Assembly: GCF_024622195.1 (NCBI RefSeq)
Contig: NZ_JANKBI010000029.1
Span: 1-41,310, forward strand
Length of the DNA: 41,310 nt
DNA from: Murimonas intestini
GTDB taxonomy: Bacteria > Bacillota > Clostridia > Lachnospirales > Lachnospiraceae
Reading direction: 5' to 3'
Numbering within the stretch: position 1 is the stretch's first letter; each line of letters starts with the position of its first letter. This document shows positions 15,877 through 24,865 of the stretch, one piece after another. The notes beneath the pieces were generated by a model. It saw nothing but the letters and a program-made list of their open reading frames with translations, had not been told where the DNA came from and searched no databases. A program made the position numbers and the translations under genes.

Positions 15877-16308
15877 CTACAGCCGCCTGTCTCTGCCCTG
15901 ACAGGCGGCATGGCGCCCTGCCAATCCCACTGCAGCAGCCAGGACCAGCATACCTCCCCCTGCTATCCAGTACCACTTATCGTATTCTGTAAATCTGCCC
16001 GATATATTTATGACGCCCTTGATAAGGCAGCCTGACACAAATACCGCAATGCCTGCATTCCACATGTTAAATGACACTCTTTTCACAGACGCTGTCTTTC
16101 CTGTCAGCTGCAGGATAATAGCCGGCAGCATACCTCCCAGAAGGGGAAAAAGGAACATATTTCTCATAAATACTGAGTACTCTCCATAGCTGAATTTTTC
16201 ATAAACCAGACTGAAAACAATGCACAGTACAGATACCGCCAGGTAACAAAGAGATGTCCTGGCATATCTTCTCTTACTGGATTCAATATCCGATGTATAC
16301 AATATCAC
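15877..16308 (-). CDS. Small four-helix membrane protein of the GT2-GtrA operon
   Basis: This 143-residue protein has four hydrophobic segments (about 20-40, 52-70, 83-103 and 112-132), a basic N-terminus and a basic tail. I do not recognise a family. It overlaps the end of the phosphodiester glycosidase-like gene by 26 bases, so it is the third gene of the same operon. The topology suits a helper of a membrane glycan pathway, which is inferred only from position. Confidence 0.65.
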   Translation of the reverse strand: MILYTSDIESSKRRYARTSLCYLAVSVLCIVFSLVYEKFSYGEYSVFMRNMFLFPLLGGMLPAIILQLTGKTASVKRVSFNMWNAGIAVFVSGCLIKGVINISGRFTEYDKWYWIAGGGMLVLAAAVGLAGRHAACQGRDRRL

Positions 16309-17176
16309 TCACCGCCCTCTCTGAGATTTTTCTGCCGTTTGTGGTGGGATTGTTGATTACGCTCCCGTTAAAGTACATGGTTGAGGAGCCTCCTCCATCC
16401 AGATTATATGCAAATGTGCATCCGTATTCCCGCATGACTCCCGCCAGTTCAAACAAAGACAGACCCTCACTTTCCCCGGTCCTCCCGTCAGACACCAGAA
16501 AAATATAGTGGAGAGGTCCAATATAACCTATGGCAGTCCGCGGGTTGCTGGCCATAGCCTTTCCCACCTCATTCTCTTCAGAGACTTTCACTTCCCCGTC
16601 CTCCACCAATACAGGCCCAAAAGCAAACAGCTGGCTGACGCCCCCATCTGCCAGTTCCTGGGCGCTCACTTCTTCTTCATAGATTACTCCTGCCAGGCCG
16701 TCCCCGTACAGGACCATATCTCCGTAGCTGCTGTCCCTGCGCACCGTGTCTCTGTATAATACACCGTTCTTTATGACATAGCCCCTGGAATTGGCACCGT
16801 AATAATCGCCGTTTACTGCAAGCACTGCGCCGTTTTCTTCAGCTGTCTCTGATGTCTTCTGTGTAATATTTGTGCCAAAGGTATCATCCGCCAGGGCTGT
16901 CTGCAGATATTTGGCAGAACTTAGCTGTACGTCTGCAATATATATTGCCGTATCATACTCACGGATGGTTTTGATGGATATCTGTATATTATCATCACTA
17001 TACGAATCCTGCGTAATGACAGCTTCACCAGTAATCAGCGGCATCTCATCATCCTCCACTGTTCCAAGGCTGTGCGGTATGACAAAAGTATCCAGAATTA
17101 CAAAAGCGTCAGCAAAAATCAGAACTACAGCAAAAAGGACTGCAAATACCCCCGGCCTTTTTAAGAAATCCTTCAT
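16283..17176 (-). CDS. Phosphodiester glycosidase (NAGPA/DUF2233) family protein, membrane-anchored
   Basis: This 297-residue protein has an N-terminal membrane anchor (VFAVLFAVVLIFADAFVIL) and an extracellular NAGPA-type domain. The family marks visible are AVNGDYYG near 120, NPRTAIGYIG near 215 and the C-terminal GCTFAYNLDGGGSSTMYFNG followed by NGRKISERAVSDI. These proteins cleave sugar phosphodiesters or work in exopolysaccharide chemistry. Its ATG overlaps the stop of the GT2-GtrA gene (ATGA), so the two are coupled and probably act on the same surface glycan outside the cell. Confidence 0.88.
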   Translation of the reverse strand: MKDFLKRPGVFAVLFAVVLIFADAFVILDTFVIPHSLGTVEDDEMPLITGEAVITQDSYSDDNIQISIKTIREYDTAIYIADVQLSSAKYLQTALADDTFGTNITQKTSETAEENGAVLAVNGDYYGANSRGYVIKNGVLYRDTVRRDSSYGDMVLYGDGLAGVIYEEEVSAQELADGGVSQLFAFGPVLVEDGEVKVSEENEVGKAMASNPRTAIGYIGPLHYIFLVSDGRTGESEGLSLFELAGVMREYGCTFAYNLDGGGSSTMYFNGSVINNPTTNGRKISERAVSDIVYIGY

Positions 17177-18222
17177 AGCTTTGCCTGCCCTTTCCTCTTA
17201 AAAATAAACCTCTGCTGTACAGACCAGCTTAGAAGGAACATAGAACCGTCCACCAGAACCTTAGCTATATAAGGATCAACAAGACCTGAACCTCCAATGC
17301 CTGCCAGGACCCACGTACCTGCCAGCAGGATAAAACCTGATAATGCAAAATACTCCGCCCCTGTTTTCAGCACGTTTCCGCTGTCCCTGAATACATAATT
17401 TCTGTTAATGGCATAATTGGCTGAGGCACTGCATATCCTGGCAATTACATTGGAAATTATAAGACGTGTTTCCGCCGGAAGCTGTACAAGCAGTGAGATA
17501 AGTGCAGCGTAAATGCCATAATCTAAAAGAAAGCCTATAAAAGAAGCAGCCGCAAATTTCAATAAATTCTTGTAAATCAGCACCGCATCCCTGAGGGGCC
17601 TGAAATGGGACGCCGCATTTTTATTCAAATAAACAGTTTTAATTGGTATTTCTCTGACAGAAAAACATTCTGTTCCTTCCAGAAGCATGTTCATCTCATA
17701 GTCATAACGCTGCCCTTCCACACTGCACATGAACTGCAGAAAGTCCACAGGAAATCCTCTCAGCCCGCTCTGTGTATCGTACACTTTTTTACCAGTAGAC
17801 AGACGGAAGATATATCTCGTTATTGTATTTCCCAGTCTGCTCTTTAAAGGCACCCTGCCTTTCAGCCTCCTGCTTCCAATCACCAGCTCGCCCGGATGTG
17901 AGGCAGCGGCATTATACACAGCCATAATATCCTCCCGCAGATGCTGTCCGTCTGCATCTGCTGTGACCACAATCCCCCATCTGCCTTTATTTATCTGTTC
18001 AATATAAGTAAATGCTGTCTTCAGGGCCGCCCCCTTCCCCATATTCTTTTTATGCGTTAAAACAGTTCCGTATTTTTTTACAGATTCAAATATCTCATCG
18101 TATTTTTCAGGGCTTCCGTCATTTACCACCAAGATGGTAAAAGTCCGGGTGCCTGACATATCGGTCAGCAGCTGCACAAGATGTTCATCCGGCTCATAAG
18201 CCGGAATCACCAGATAATTCAT
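17173..18222 (-). CDS. Bifunctional GT2 glycosyltransferase/GtrA-family flippase protein
   Basis: This 349-residue fusion has an N-terminal family 2 glycosyltransferase (about 1-205: VIPAYEPDEHL, LVVNDGS, the metal site TADADGQH, then GSRRLKGRVPLKSRLGN and DTQSGLRGFP) and a C-terminal GtrA-type four-helix domain (about 215-345) with FIGFLLDYGIYAALISLLVQ. Such fusions transfer a sugar to a polyprenyl carrier and help move it across the membrane for wall or surface glycan decoration. An AAGGAGG seven bases before the ATG makes the start firm. It heads a three-gene operon. Confidence 0.92.
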   Translation of the reverse strand: MNYLVIPAYEPDEHLVQLLTDMSGTRTFTILVVNDGSPEKYDEIFESVKKYGTVLTHKKNMGKGAALKTAFTYIEQINKGRWGIVVTADADGQHLREDIMAVYNAAASHPGELVIGSRRLKGRVPLKSRLGNTITRYIFRLSTGKKVYDTQSGLRGFPVDFLQFMCSVEGQRYDYEMNMLLEGTECFSVREIPIKTVYLNKNAASHFRPLRDAVLIYKNLLKFAAASFIGFLLDYGIYAALISLLVQLPAETRLIISNVIARICSASANYAINRNYVFRDSGNVLKTGAEYFALSGFILLAGTWVLAGIGGSGLVDPYIAKVLVDGSMFLLSWSVQQRFIFKRKGQAKL

Positions 18223-18463
18223 TCACAGACCTCCTTCACAAATATCTGCGGACACTGCTGTTCTAAACCCAGCTGCCCGCAAGCGCTTTTTATACTCCTA
18301 CAAAAGTTATCTTATATAATGTAGCTTAAATCCACCTGAATAAAGCGCATAATTATATCTAAATAACAAGGTTGTAAACCAATACACGCTCCAGTACTCT
18401 GGAATTCAGTCATAAAACCTTTTATTCCTTTTGGGTAATAAATAAATATAAAAATGTTTGGTA

Positions 18464-18491
18464 TTGGATATCTTCCTAAATCCAGTATAAT
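18464..18491 (+). promoter_or_regulatory. Likely promoter of the 18540 operon
   Basis: TATAAT at 18486-18491 is preceded by TTGGAT (18464-18469) with 16 bp between them. The start codon at 18540 and its AGGAG site follow at a suitable distance. The remaining 18223-18463 interval is AT-rich and shows no gene or repeat I can support. Confidence 0.55.
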
Positions 18492-18539
18492 AGGCTTATG
18501 ATCAATTAATACTGCTAATGTGTGAAAGGAGATGTCAAA

Positions 18540-19592
18540 ATGGCATATTATGTAGAGGAAATGAACGAGTGGGCTATACGCAGGATTGAATCAGAGGCGC
18601 CTGATGACGTTGACTTGCTGATGGGCCATCCACAGTGGAATGTCCCTGAAGACGGCAATGAGATCCGCTTTTCCTATTTTCTGCCCAACAGTGAAAAAGG
18701 CATGAGCATTGCCAAAACCTTTGTTATAGAAAATATAGGCTATGATTTCTGGGGAATGCCCTGGGAGCGGCTCGAACATATTGCATCACTGGAAGAAAGC
18801 TTAACCTCAGTCCTGCTTGACGGCACCATCCTCTGGTCAAGGAATACAGAAGTTTGCAAAAGATTTACTGACCTGCAGCAGCTGGCCAGAGAAAGGCTGC
18901 AGGATCGTTCATACTCCATGAAAACAGCACTTAACAGGCTCGCTGAAGCCATGGATACCTACAAAGTCATGGCCTTCGAAGATAACTTAAGCCATGTGAG
19001 GAAGGGCCTCTGCTATATCGCAGATCAGCTGTCTGTAGCACTGGCGCATATAAATGGCACGTATTTTAAAAAGGGGCCTGAAATGCAGGATCTGGTGCTG
19101 GATACACTGCCTCTTGTGCCTGAAGGATATACTGACGCCTACCGCAGGATCATCCATGCCATGACCATAGAAGACTGCTGTGAACTCGCTCATGAGATGA
19201 TTAAAAAAGTACGTGTATTTCTCACAGGCCTTTGCAGTCAGATGGACGGAGGCTGCCGCTCACAGGACAGTACCTGTGATTACAGTGATATGGCTGCCTG
19301 GTATGAAGAAGGCACCTACTGGTTCCGCCGCCTGTATAGCTATACCGGCAGAGGAGATGCAGCCAGGACGCTGCAATGGGGGTACAGCCTGCAGGCGGAG
19401 CTGGACTTTGCCCAAAAAGCATACGGCCTGGATCAGATGGATATTTTAGATGCCTATGATCCTGATAATCTGACGGCCTTGAACCAGCGCGGCCACAAAA
19501 TACAGGAATACCTTCACAATACGCTGCTCAGCCATAATGCCAAAATCCGGGAATATGCTTCCCTTAAAGAGTTTTTGAGCAGCGGTGAGTAA
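18540..19592 (+). CDS. Unrecognised cytosolic protein, possibly a degenerate nucleotidyltransferase
   Basis: This 350-residue, mostly helical soluble protein has no signal peptide or membrane segment. I cannot name a family with confidence. The N-terminal 120 residues (DVDLLMGHPQW, then SLTSVLLDGTILWSRN) have the rhythm of a nucleotidyltransferase-fold domain but lack the GS...DxD catalytic signature; the rest is helical, with several paired Cys (DCC, then CSQMDGGC). The ATG at 18540, eight bases after AGGAG, is preferred to a GTG six codons earlier. It is followed after 27 bp by a CD3324-like HTH gene, probably in the same operon. Confidence 0.6.
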   Translation: MAYYVEEMNEWAIRRIESEAPDDVDLLMGHPQWNVPEDGNEIRFSYFLPNSEKGMSIAKTFVIENIGYDFWGMPWERLEHIASLEESLTSVLLDGTILWSRNTEVCKRFTDLQQLARERLQDRSYSMKTALNRLAEAMDTYKVMAFEDNLSHVRKGLCYIADQLSVALAHINGTYFKKGPEMQDLVLDTLPLVPEGYTDAYRRIIHAMTIEDCCELAHEMIKKVRVFLTGLCSQMDGGCRSQDSTCDYSDMAAWYEEGTYWFRRLYSYTGRGDAARTLQWGYSLQAELDFAQKAYGLDQMDILDAYDPDNLTALNQRGHKIQEYLHNTLLSHNAKIREYASLKEFLSSGE

Positions 19593-19619
19593 AACCTGCA
19601 GAAAGGACGGTCAAAACTG

Positions 19620-19889
19620 ATGAGATATCTGAATGCTTCTGAAATACTGCCGGATGAGCTCCTGCGTGAGATACAGAAGTACACTCAGGGAGAGACACTC
19701 TATATTCCCAAAGAAAATGAACGGAAGAAGTGGGGAGAAAATTCCGGCTCCAGAAGCTACTATATAGAGCGCAATTCAAAGATCCTGGAAAAATATAGAG
19801 AAAACGGCTGCTCCATGCAGGAGCTGGCCGATGAATTTAATCTGTCTGTTGAAAGCATAAGAAAGATTATTTTCAAGTCCGGCCGCTGA
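19620..19889 (+). CDS. CD3324-like small HTH protein, copy 2
   Basis: This 89-residue paralogue of the 11528-11803 protein keeps the same blocks: ASEILPDELLREIQKYTQGE, YIPKENERKKWGE, RNSKILEKY, and a C-terminal HTH-like CSMQELADEFNLSVESIRKI. The family is of unknown function; the tail looks able to bind DNA. Its partner upstream is the 350-residue unrecognised protein, and its end lies 20 bp from the end of the convergent Lsa-type gene. Confidence 0.75.
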   Translation: MRYLNASEILPDELLREIQKYTQGETLYIPKENERKKWGENSGSRSYYIERNSKILEKYRENGCSMQELADEFNLSVESIRKIIFKSGR

Positions 19890-19909
19890 CTGCGTGGATA
19901 ATTTGTGCC

Positions 19910-21454
19910 CTACAGAAGTATCTTCTGGTGGGCGCATCTCTCTCCGAAGAATCTGTCATGCTCCACAATGAGCATTGTAGGGTTGTATTTCATGATCAGC
20001 TCCTCTATCTGCATTCTGGAAAAAATGTCAATATAATTCAGCGGCTCATCCCAGATATACAGATGGGCCTGCTGCAGGAGGCTTCCTGCTATCAGAACCT
20101 TCTTCTTCTGACCTTCTGAAAACTTTTCCATTGGTTTTTCGAACTGTACCCGCTCAAAATCCAGCTGACGCAGAACTGCTTTAAACATACTTGCGCCGAC
20201 TCCTGACTTTTCTATATAATCATCCAGGCTGCCCTTTAAAAATGAGGTATCCTGGCTGATCCATGATATCTTCAGCCCTCTCGCCACTTCCAGCCTGCCG
20301 CGTATCTCAGGGATGCCCTCCTTTATCTCATTCGGCAGGGGATTCAGGATCTCCGCTCCCTCCGCTGTCAGGATCGCCTTAATGACACTTGTTTTGCCGC
20401 AGCCGTTCCTGCCCTGCAGAATAGTCCTGCTCCCCCGTCTCAGCTCCATATTAAACCGGCCAAGTACCTCCCTTCCGCCATAACAGAAGCTGGCATCCTC
20501 CGCCTTTACATATATCTCTTTATAGTGAGAGAGAGGGATCAGCTTTAGTTCTCCCGGCTGTTCCAGGTTTTTAAGCAGCCGGGACTTTTGTTCTATGGCA
20601 GACTGCTGCCTTCTCTCCAGATTCTTCCGCCTCTGCTGCATCCTCTTAGATTTCTCCCCTATATAGGCTCTCGTATCCTTGCTGCGGTCAGGTTCTTTGA
20701 CGGGATTGAACCCTATCTTTGTCTTTTCAACCCTGGCAGCCCAGGCTGCTGTCCTTTTAGACGCTTCCTCCAGCTTCCTGACCTCTCCCTTTAACTTTTC
20801 ATTTTCTGAGAATTCAAATGCATCCCTCTTCTGCTTGTTTTCCCACCAGGAGGTAAAGTTGCCCTTCTCCACCTGTATCTGATTCCTCTCCAGCACCAGC
20901 ACGTGATCCACACATCCGTCCAGCAGCCATCTGTCATGTGAGACCAGGATAAATCCCTTCTTCTTGTTCAGATAATCCCTCACCGCCTCTCTTGTAGGCA
21001 TGTCCAGATGGTTTGTAGGCTCGTCAATGAGCAGGAAATAATTTTCTCTGGAAAACAGGACTGCCAGCATCACCTTTGTCCTCTCCCCATGGCTTAAGCT
21101 GCTGTACGGGCGATACAGCAATCCTGCATCTGTCTCTAACCCAGCCAGCTCTGTGCATATCCGCCACAGTTCAGTACCCGGGCATACTGTCTCTATCACA
21201 TCGATCGTGTCCCTGTCCATATCCTTTTCCCTGATTTCAAATGGGAAGTAATCAAAAAAAGACGGTGCTGAAATACTGCCCTCATATTCATACTTTCCCA
21301 GGAGCAGATTTAAAAACGTTGTCTTCCCCTTGCCATTCCTTCCTATCAGCCCCAGCTTCCAGTTTGTATCCACACTGAATGAGGCGTTTTCAAAAATATT
21401 GTCATAGCTTCCCTCATAGCAGAAGGTCAGCCCCGAAACATTTATTTGTGCCAT
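19910..21454 (-). CDS. Lsa-family ABC-F ribosome-protection protein
   Basis: This 514-residue protein has two ABC cassettes (GRNGKGKTT and LSHGERTKV with LIDEPTNHLD; GRNGCGKTS and FSEGQKKKV with IWDEPLNYID) joined by a long basic linker rich in Arg, Lys and Glu. The second Walker B reading WDEPLNYID and the ending MLIVEHDRFFGERCAHQKIL are hallmarks of the Lsa/CplR branch. In that branch the protein displaces lincosamides, pleuromutilins and streptogramin A from the ribosome. There are no membrane segments. A leader of about 245 bases contains an intrinsic terminator (21511-21545) and an upstream frame, which suggests drug-induced attenuation control. The actual resistance range cannot be read from sequence. 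Confidence 0.88.
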   Translation of the reverse strand: MAQINVSGLTFCYEGSYDNIFENASFSVDTNWKLGLIGRNGKGKTTFLNLLLGKYEYEGSISAPSFFDYFPFEIREKDMDRDTIDVIETVCPGTELWRICTELAGLETDAGLLYRPYSSLSHGERTKVMLAVLFSRENYFLLIDEPTNHLDMPTREAVRDYLNKKKGFILVSHDRWLLDGCVDHVLVLERNQIQVEKGNFTSWWENKQKRDAFEFSENEKLKGEVRKLEEASKRTAAWAARVEKTKIGFNPVKEPDRSKDTRAYIGEKSKRMQQRRKNLERRQQSAIEQKSRLLKNLEQPGELKLIPLSHYKEIYVKAEDASFCYGGREVLGRFNMELRRGSRTILQGRNGCGKTSVIKAILTAEGAEILNPLPNEIKEGIPEIRGRLEVARGLKISWISQDTSFLKGSLDDYIEKSGVGASMFKAVLRQLDFERVQFEKPMEKFSEGQKKKVLIAGSLLQQAHLYIWDEPLNYIDIFSRMQIEELIMKYNPTMLIVEHDRFFGERCAHQKILL

Positions 21455-21494
21455 ATTATTTCACTCCTGTCCACATTTTGTCCGCACGCCATGC

Positions 21495-21644
21495 TTATAT
21501 TAAAGCGTCTAAAAAAAGAGAACCGCCTGTTATCAAACGATTCTCATAATGTCCCGGGTATGGCCTCTTAATGTGCTGATCAGGGCAAAGTGCACACAAT
21601 ACCTGGCCCGGCATAATACGCCTGCACATTTGCACTTTTGCCAT
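21495..21644 (-). CDS. Possible leader peptide (49 codons) of Lsa-type gene
   Basis: An ATG at 21644 opens a 49-codon frame (starting MAKVQMCRRIMPGQVLCALC) that runs through both arms of the terminator hairpin and stops at a TAA 41 bp before the ABC-F start. No strong ribosome site precedes it. If translated, ribosomes on it would melt the terminator. A chance frame of this length is possible. Confidence 0.3.
   Translation of the reverse strand: MAKVQMCRRIMPGQVLCALCPDQHIKRPYPGHYENRLITGGSLFLDALI
21511..21545 (-). terminator. Leader terminator (attenuator candidate) of Lsa-type gene
   Basis: On the minus strand GAGAATCG, a 12-base loop and CGGTTCTC form an 8-bp stem (one G-U pair) followed at once by seven Ts. 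It lies 57-91 bp upstream of the ABC-F start and downstream of the likely promoter, so transcripts must pass it to reach the gene. Confidence 0.7.
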
Positions 21645-21707
21645 CCGCTGGCGACTGTTACATTCAGGCAGGTATTTTATGCCTAAGCGTAACGGAGCGC
21701 TGCGCAG

Positions 21708-21736
21708 ATTATATATTTTTCAAAAAATGGGCACAA
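21708..21736 (-). promoter_or_regulatory. Likely promoter of Lsa-type gene
   Basis: On the minus strand TTGTGC (21731-21736) and TATAAT (21708-21713) are 17 bp apart. Transcription would begin near 21701, giving a 5' leader of about 245 bases. The remaining 21737-21956 stretch has no gene I can support. Confidence 0.6.
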
Positions 21737-21956
21737 AAAAAGAGAGGCTGGCCGGACATAATCCATCTTTGACAACACAACAAATCCCCAATGGCGCGCA
21801 ATGGTTCATATGATTTACATGTTTTCATAATAGATTATTTTATAAATCCAGCCATTCTCACTTTACACCTCTCTTTATTATTCTGCTGCCATAATAACAT
21901 ACTGAGCACAATATTTCAATCTCTTTTATCCACTAATTCGGGTTCCGGGTTACTGT

Positions 21957-22925
21957 TCACCAGTCGGGCCGCAAGGCTTTTGCGGCAGCCCTCATATGAG
22001 ACGCATCTGTTCCGCAGCACCCGCCAAAGATCCTGAAACCAAAGTCATCTCTCAGTCTCATCATACTGTCCGCCAGCGCCTCCGGTGCAGAGCTCTTTAA
22101 ATCTGAACATCCATCCAGTTCCTCATAGGGGAGAGGCGATGTGTTTGCCTGTATTCCCCAGAAACGCCTCCTCACAGCTTCTGTCCTGTTGAAATCATGT
22201 GACAGAGCCTTGTATACAATATCCGGATGCACACAGTTAGTCATATAACAAACAGGATTATTCTCTGTGCAGCTGTCAATCTCTCTGATAGCAGTGTCAA
22301 TGGCAGTACCGTCTATCAGCCTGCCGTCCTGCCTGACGGTAAAGCTTATGATATAGGGCAGACCTGTATCTGACATTGCCATGGCCATACCTTCTGCCTC
22401 TGCCAGTACCGGCATGATGCCTGCATATAAAAAGTCTGCTCCCGCCTCTTTAAAAAGATCAGCCTGCCACGCATGAAAGCTGCGTGCTTCCTGTGTCCCA
22501 AGAGCGCCCTCCCCTGTGTAGGCGTCCCCCCGGCAGCCCATCAGACCGCCTATGTACATCTCCGTTCCTGCATTTGCTTTAATCTCACGGAGCGCTTCTA
22601 CATTTTCTTTAATAACCGACTCATCAAATCCTGCTGCCTTTATTCTTTCCCTGTTGGCGCGCCGTGTGGGCGTCATCGCCAGGAACGGCAGGCCGTACCC
22701 GGCCGCTACAGCCAGATACTCTCTCCACAGTGCCTGAAGAGCCTCCCTGCCTGCCGCACTGCGGACCAGACCTGCCATAGCGGCAGGGCCGTCAATCACA
22801 AATCCATACTCTCTTTTAAGACGTTCCCCCAGAGCCCCTTCCATAAGGACAGCCCTGGAATTCTCCATACATTTAATAAAATCCAATTTTCCTCCTATCC
22901 AGCCGAAGGCAGGTACAGTAATCAT
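21957..22925 (-). CDS. Homocysteine S-methyltransferase family protein
   Basis: This protein of up to 322 residues belongs to the Zn-dependent homocysteine S-methyltransferase (BHMT/MmuM/MetH N-domain) family. It has an N-terminal MEGALGERL, the Cys ligand in CYMTNCVHP near 230 and the paired Cys in GGCCGTD near 300, so all three Zn ligands are present. The ATG at 22925 overlaps the stop of the preceding fragment (ATGA). A GGAGG four bases before a TTG at 22886 suggests the real start may be 13 codons later. It ends the sugar-transport operon, where a methyltransferase is out of place, so its substrate may not be homocysteine. Confidence 0.82.
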   Translation of the reverse strand: MITVPAFGWIGGKLDFIKCMENSRAVLMEGALGERLKREYGFVIDGPAAMAGLVRSAAGREALQALWREYLAVAAGYGLPFLAMTPTRRANRERIKAAGFDESVIKENVEALREIKANAGTEMYIGGLMGCRGDAYTGEGALGTQEARSFHAWQADLFKEAGADFLYAGIMPVLAEAEGMAMAMSDTGLPYIISFTVRQDGRLIDGTAIDTAIREIDSCTENNPVCYMTNCVHPDIVYKALSHDFNRTEAVRRRFWGIQANTSPLPYEELDGCSDLKSSAPEALADSMMRLRDDFGFRIFGGCCGTDASHMRAAAKALRPDW

Positions 22926-23191
22926 GCCTTCAGCCCGCCGTTTTCATCAAACTGCAGACTCTCCTTCATCTCAAGTATCTTACGCTTGACCTCGCCGAAA
23001 GCCTCCATATCAACCATCTCATGTGTCACATATACTTTGCCAGTTTCCCCGGTACTATTGACGGCCTTTCCCTTCAGGCAGTCATACAGATGCACTATTC
23101 CCAGCTGTTCCGCGATCAGCCAGTCACTCTCCAGCAGATAGAATATCCACTCCGGCTTCCCGTCCGGCCCCGCCTTCACCTGCGCGTGCAT
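22922..23191 (-). pseudogene. 3' fragment of an unrecognised gene fused to truncated permease
   Basis: About 89 codons from an internal ATG at 23191 encode a soluble segment (including PEWIFYLLESDWLIAEQLGI and TGKVYVTHEMVDMEAFGEVK) that ends at 22922. Upstream in the same frame the sequence is only the shadow of the permease gene, so the natural N-terminus is missing. I do not recognise the family. The simplest reading is that a deletion removed the end of the permease gene and the start of this gene. The fragment still carries the ATGA overlap with the methyltransferase gene. Confidence 0.55.
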
Positions 23192-23952
23192 CTTCTTCCA
23201 GAACTCGTCATAATCTGTCCCCAGTTTACGCTTCCGTGCTGCCCCTGCATAAGAGCAATCCCCACAGTGATGGTGCGCATCTCCTCTGTTCTTGCAAAGG
23301 TGAGTGCATACATATATTCCTGCCACGAAAGAATAAATGCAAACATAGCTACGGTGACGATTCCGGGAGCTGCAAGAGGCATTATGATTTCAAACAGGAT
23401 CCGCAGGCGGCCGCACCCGTCAATTCTGGCCGCATCTTCCAGAGAAACCGGAATAGTATCAAAATATCCTTTTATCATCCACGCGCAAAATGGCATTGCA
23501 AAGGTAGTATAAGCAATGATCATGGACAGATGCGTGTTCAAAAGTCCAAGCTTGCTCATAATAATATACATTGGAATAAGAAGAAGCATGGATGGAAACA
23601 TCTGCACAACAATAAGGACCACAGAGAAAAGGGTCCTGCCGTGGAATCGGAACCGCGATATCCCATATCCGGCAAACATTGCTACCACAAGAGATATACC
23701 CATAGTTGCAAAGGAAACAAACAGGGAATTTACAAAGTAAGTCTTAAAATAGCCTCTGTTCCAGATCTCAGAATAATTATCAAAGCTAAACCTGCGGGGC
23801 AGCCATTTGGGCACCTCCTTAAAAATTTCATCTGCTTCCTTGAAGGAAGTAGAAATCATCCAGAGAAAGGGCAGAATCAGCATCATTGTCAGGACAAAAA
23901 CCAGCATAGTAAGTCCGATCCTGATGTATTTCTTTTTTTGTGCTCTTGTCAT
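23176..23952 (-). CDS. Carbohydrate ABC transporter permease, MalG type, C-terminally truncated
   Basis: This 258-residue protein matches CUT1-family inner-membrane permeases of the MalG/UgpE type. The EAA coupling loop is clear (LEDAARIDGCGRLRILFEII, near 170), as are six hydrophobic segments. Homology runs to NWGQIM, after which the family normally continues with a last membrane helix of 25-30 residues. Here 11 unrelated residues follow (SSGRRCTRR at the end) and then a stop. The break coincides with the point where another frame starts to read as a foreign gene fragment, so a deletion rather than a simple frameshift is likely. Transport may be impaired. Confidence 0.8.
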   Translation of the reverse strand: MTRAQKKKYIRIGLTMLVFVLTMMLILPFLWMISTSFKEADEIFKEVPKWLPRRFSFDNYSEIWNRGYFKTYFVNSLFVSFATMGISLVVAMFAGYGISRFRFHGRTLFSVVLIVVQMFPSMLLLIPMYIIMSKLGLLNTHLSMIIAYTTFAMPFCAWMIKGYFDTIPVSLEDAARIDGCGRLRILFEIIMPLAAPGIVTVAMFAFILSWQEYMYALTFARTEEMRTITVGIALMQGQHGSVNWGQIMTSSGRRCTRR

Positions 23953-23956
23953 TGTC

Positions 23957-24832
23957 TCACTCCTTCAAAAGCTTCCTCACATATACAATGCAGGGAATAA
24001 TCAATACCATCATCATGACCACAGCCGCTGCAGATGCATAACTTGTCTGGAAGGTCTGCATAAACAGCCTGTAAATATATACCGGAAGTGATAAGGTGGC
24101 CTCCCCCGGCCCTCCTTTAGTCACTACCTGTATGATCTCCAGCTGGTTAAAATTCCATATTGAAGTCAGGATCGCCGTAATCAGCATAATATTTCTCAGC
24201 ATGGGAACCGTGATAAACCGGAAACATTGGCTGCTCCTGGCTCCATCCACCTTTGCCGCCTCATACAGGTCTCCCGGTATTGCCTGAATTCCGGCCAGCA
24301 GCGTAATTGCCACAAAGGGAATACTTTTCCATATAATTACTGTCACTACTGATACTGCTGCCATCTTTTCATCAGACAGCCATGCCAGATTGTGGGATAT
24401 AAGCCCTGTACTTTTCAGCAGATAATTCATCATTCCAAATGACTCGTTCAGGAACCATTTCCAGATGATCCCCGCAATTGCATTAGGAATGATCCATGGA
24501 ATCAGCACCAGACAGCGGAACAGCTTTTTACAATAGATATCCTTGCTTAGCAGCACTGCAAACAATAATCCCATAGCCATTTCAAATATAAGTATAACTA
24601 CAGTCCATACAATGGATCTCCACAATGCATTTAAGAACATGGAATCCTTCATCAGTTTCGCATAATTCTCCACTCCCACAAATACTGGTGTTATGGGCCG
24701 GATCAGGTTTTCATTATAAAAACTGTTCACCAGCCCGGATAAAACAGGATAGATGAGAATCACCAGAATCAGGAGTGCACATGGTAAAAGAAACAGATAT
24801 GGACTCAATACTGTCTTTACTCTTTTTTTCAT
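23957..24832 (-). CDS. Carbohydrate ABC transporter permease, MalF/UgpA type
   Basis: This 291-residue permease is the partner of the MalG-type subunit. The EAA loop reads LYEAAKVDGARSSQCFRFIT (near 195) and the first membrane helix is YLFLLPCALLILVILIYPVL. The length is normal and all six segments are present. It follows the binding-protein gene by 33 bp and precedes the second permease by four bases. No ATPase gene is in this operon, which is usual for CUT1 systems that share an MsmK-type ATPase. Confidence 0.92.
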   Translation of the reverse strand: MKKRVKTVLSPYLFLLPCALLILVILIYPVLSGLVNSFYNENLIRPITPVFVGVENYAKLMKDSMFLNALWRSIVWTVVILIFEMAMGLLFAVLLSKDIYCKKLFRCLVLIPWIIPNAIAGIIWKWFLNESFGMMNYLLKSTGLISHNLAWLSDEKMAAVSVVTVIIWKSIPFVAITLLAGIQAIPGDLYEAAKVDGARSSQCFRFITVPMLRNIMLITAILTSIWNFNQLEIIQVVTKGGPGEATLSLPVYIYRLFMQTFQTSYASAAAVVMMMVLIIPCIVYVRKLLKE

Positions 24833-24865
24833 TTGTCACCTCTTCAAAATCTTTTTGATCTCTGG

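Noticed and set aside
23236..24000. 254-codon frame on the + strand
   Set aside because: Antisense of the MalG-type permease; full of Lys and His and without family resemblance.
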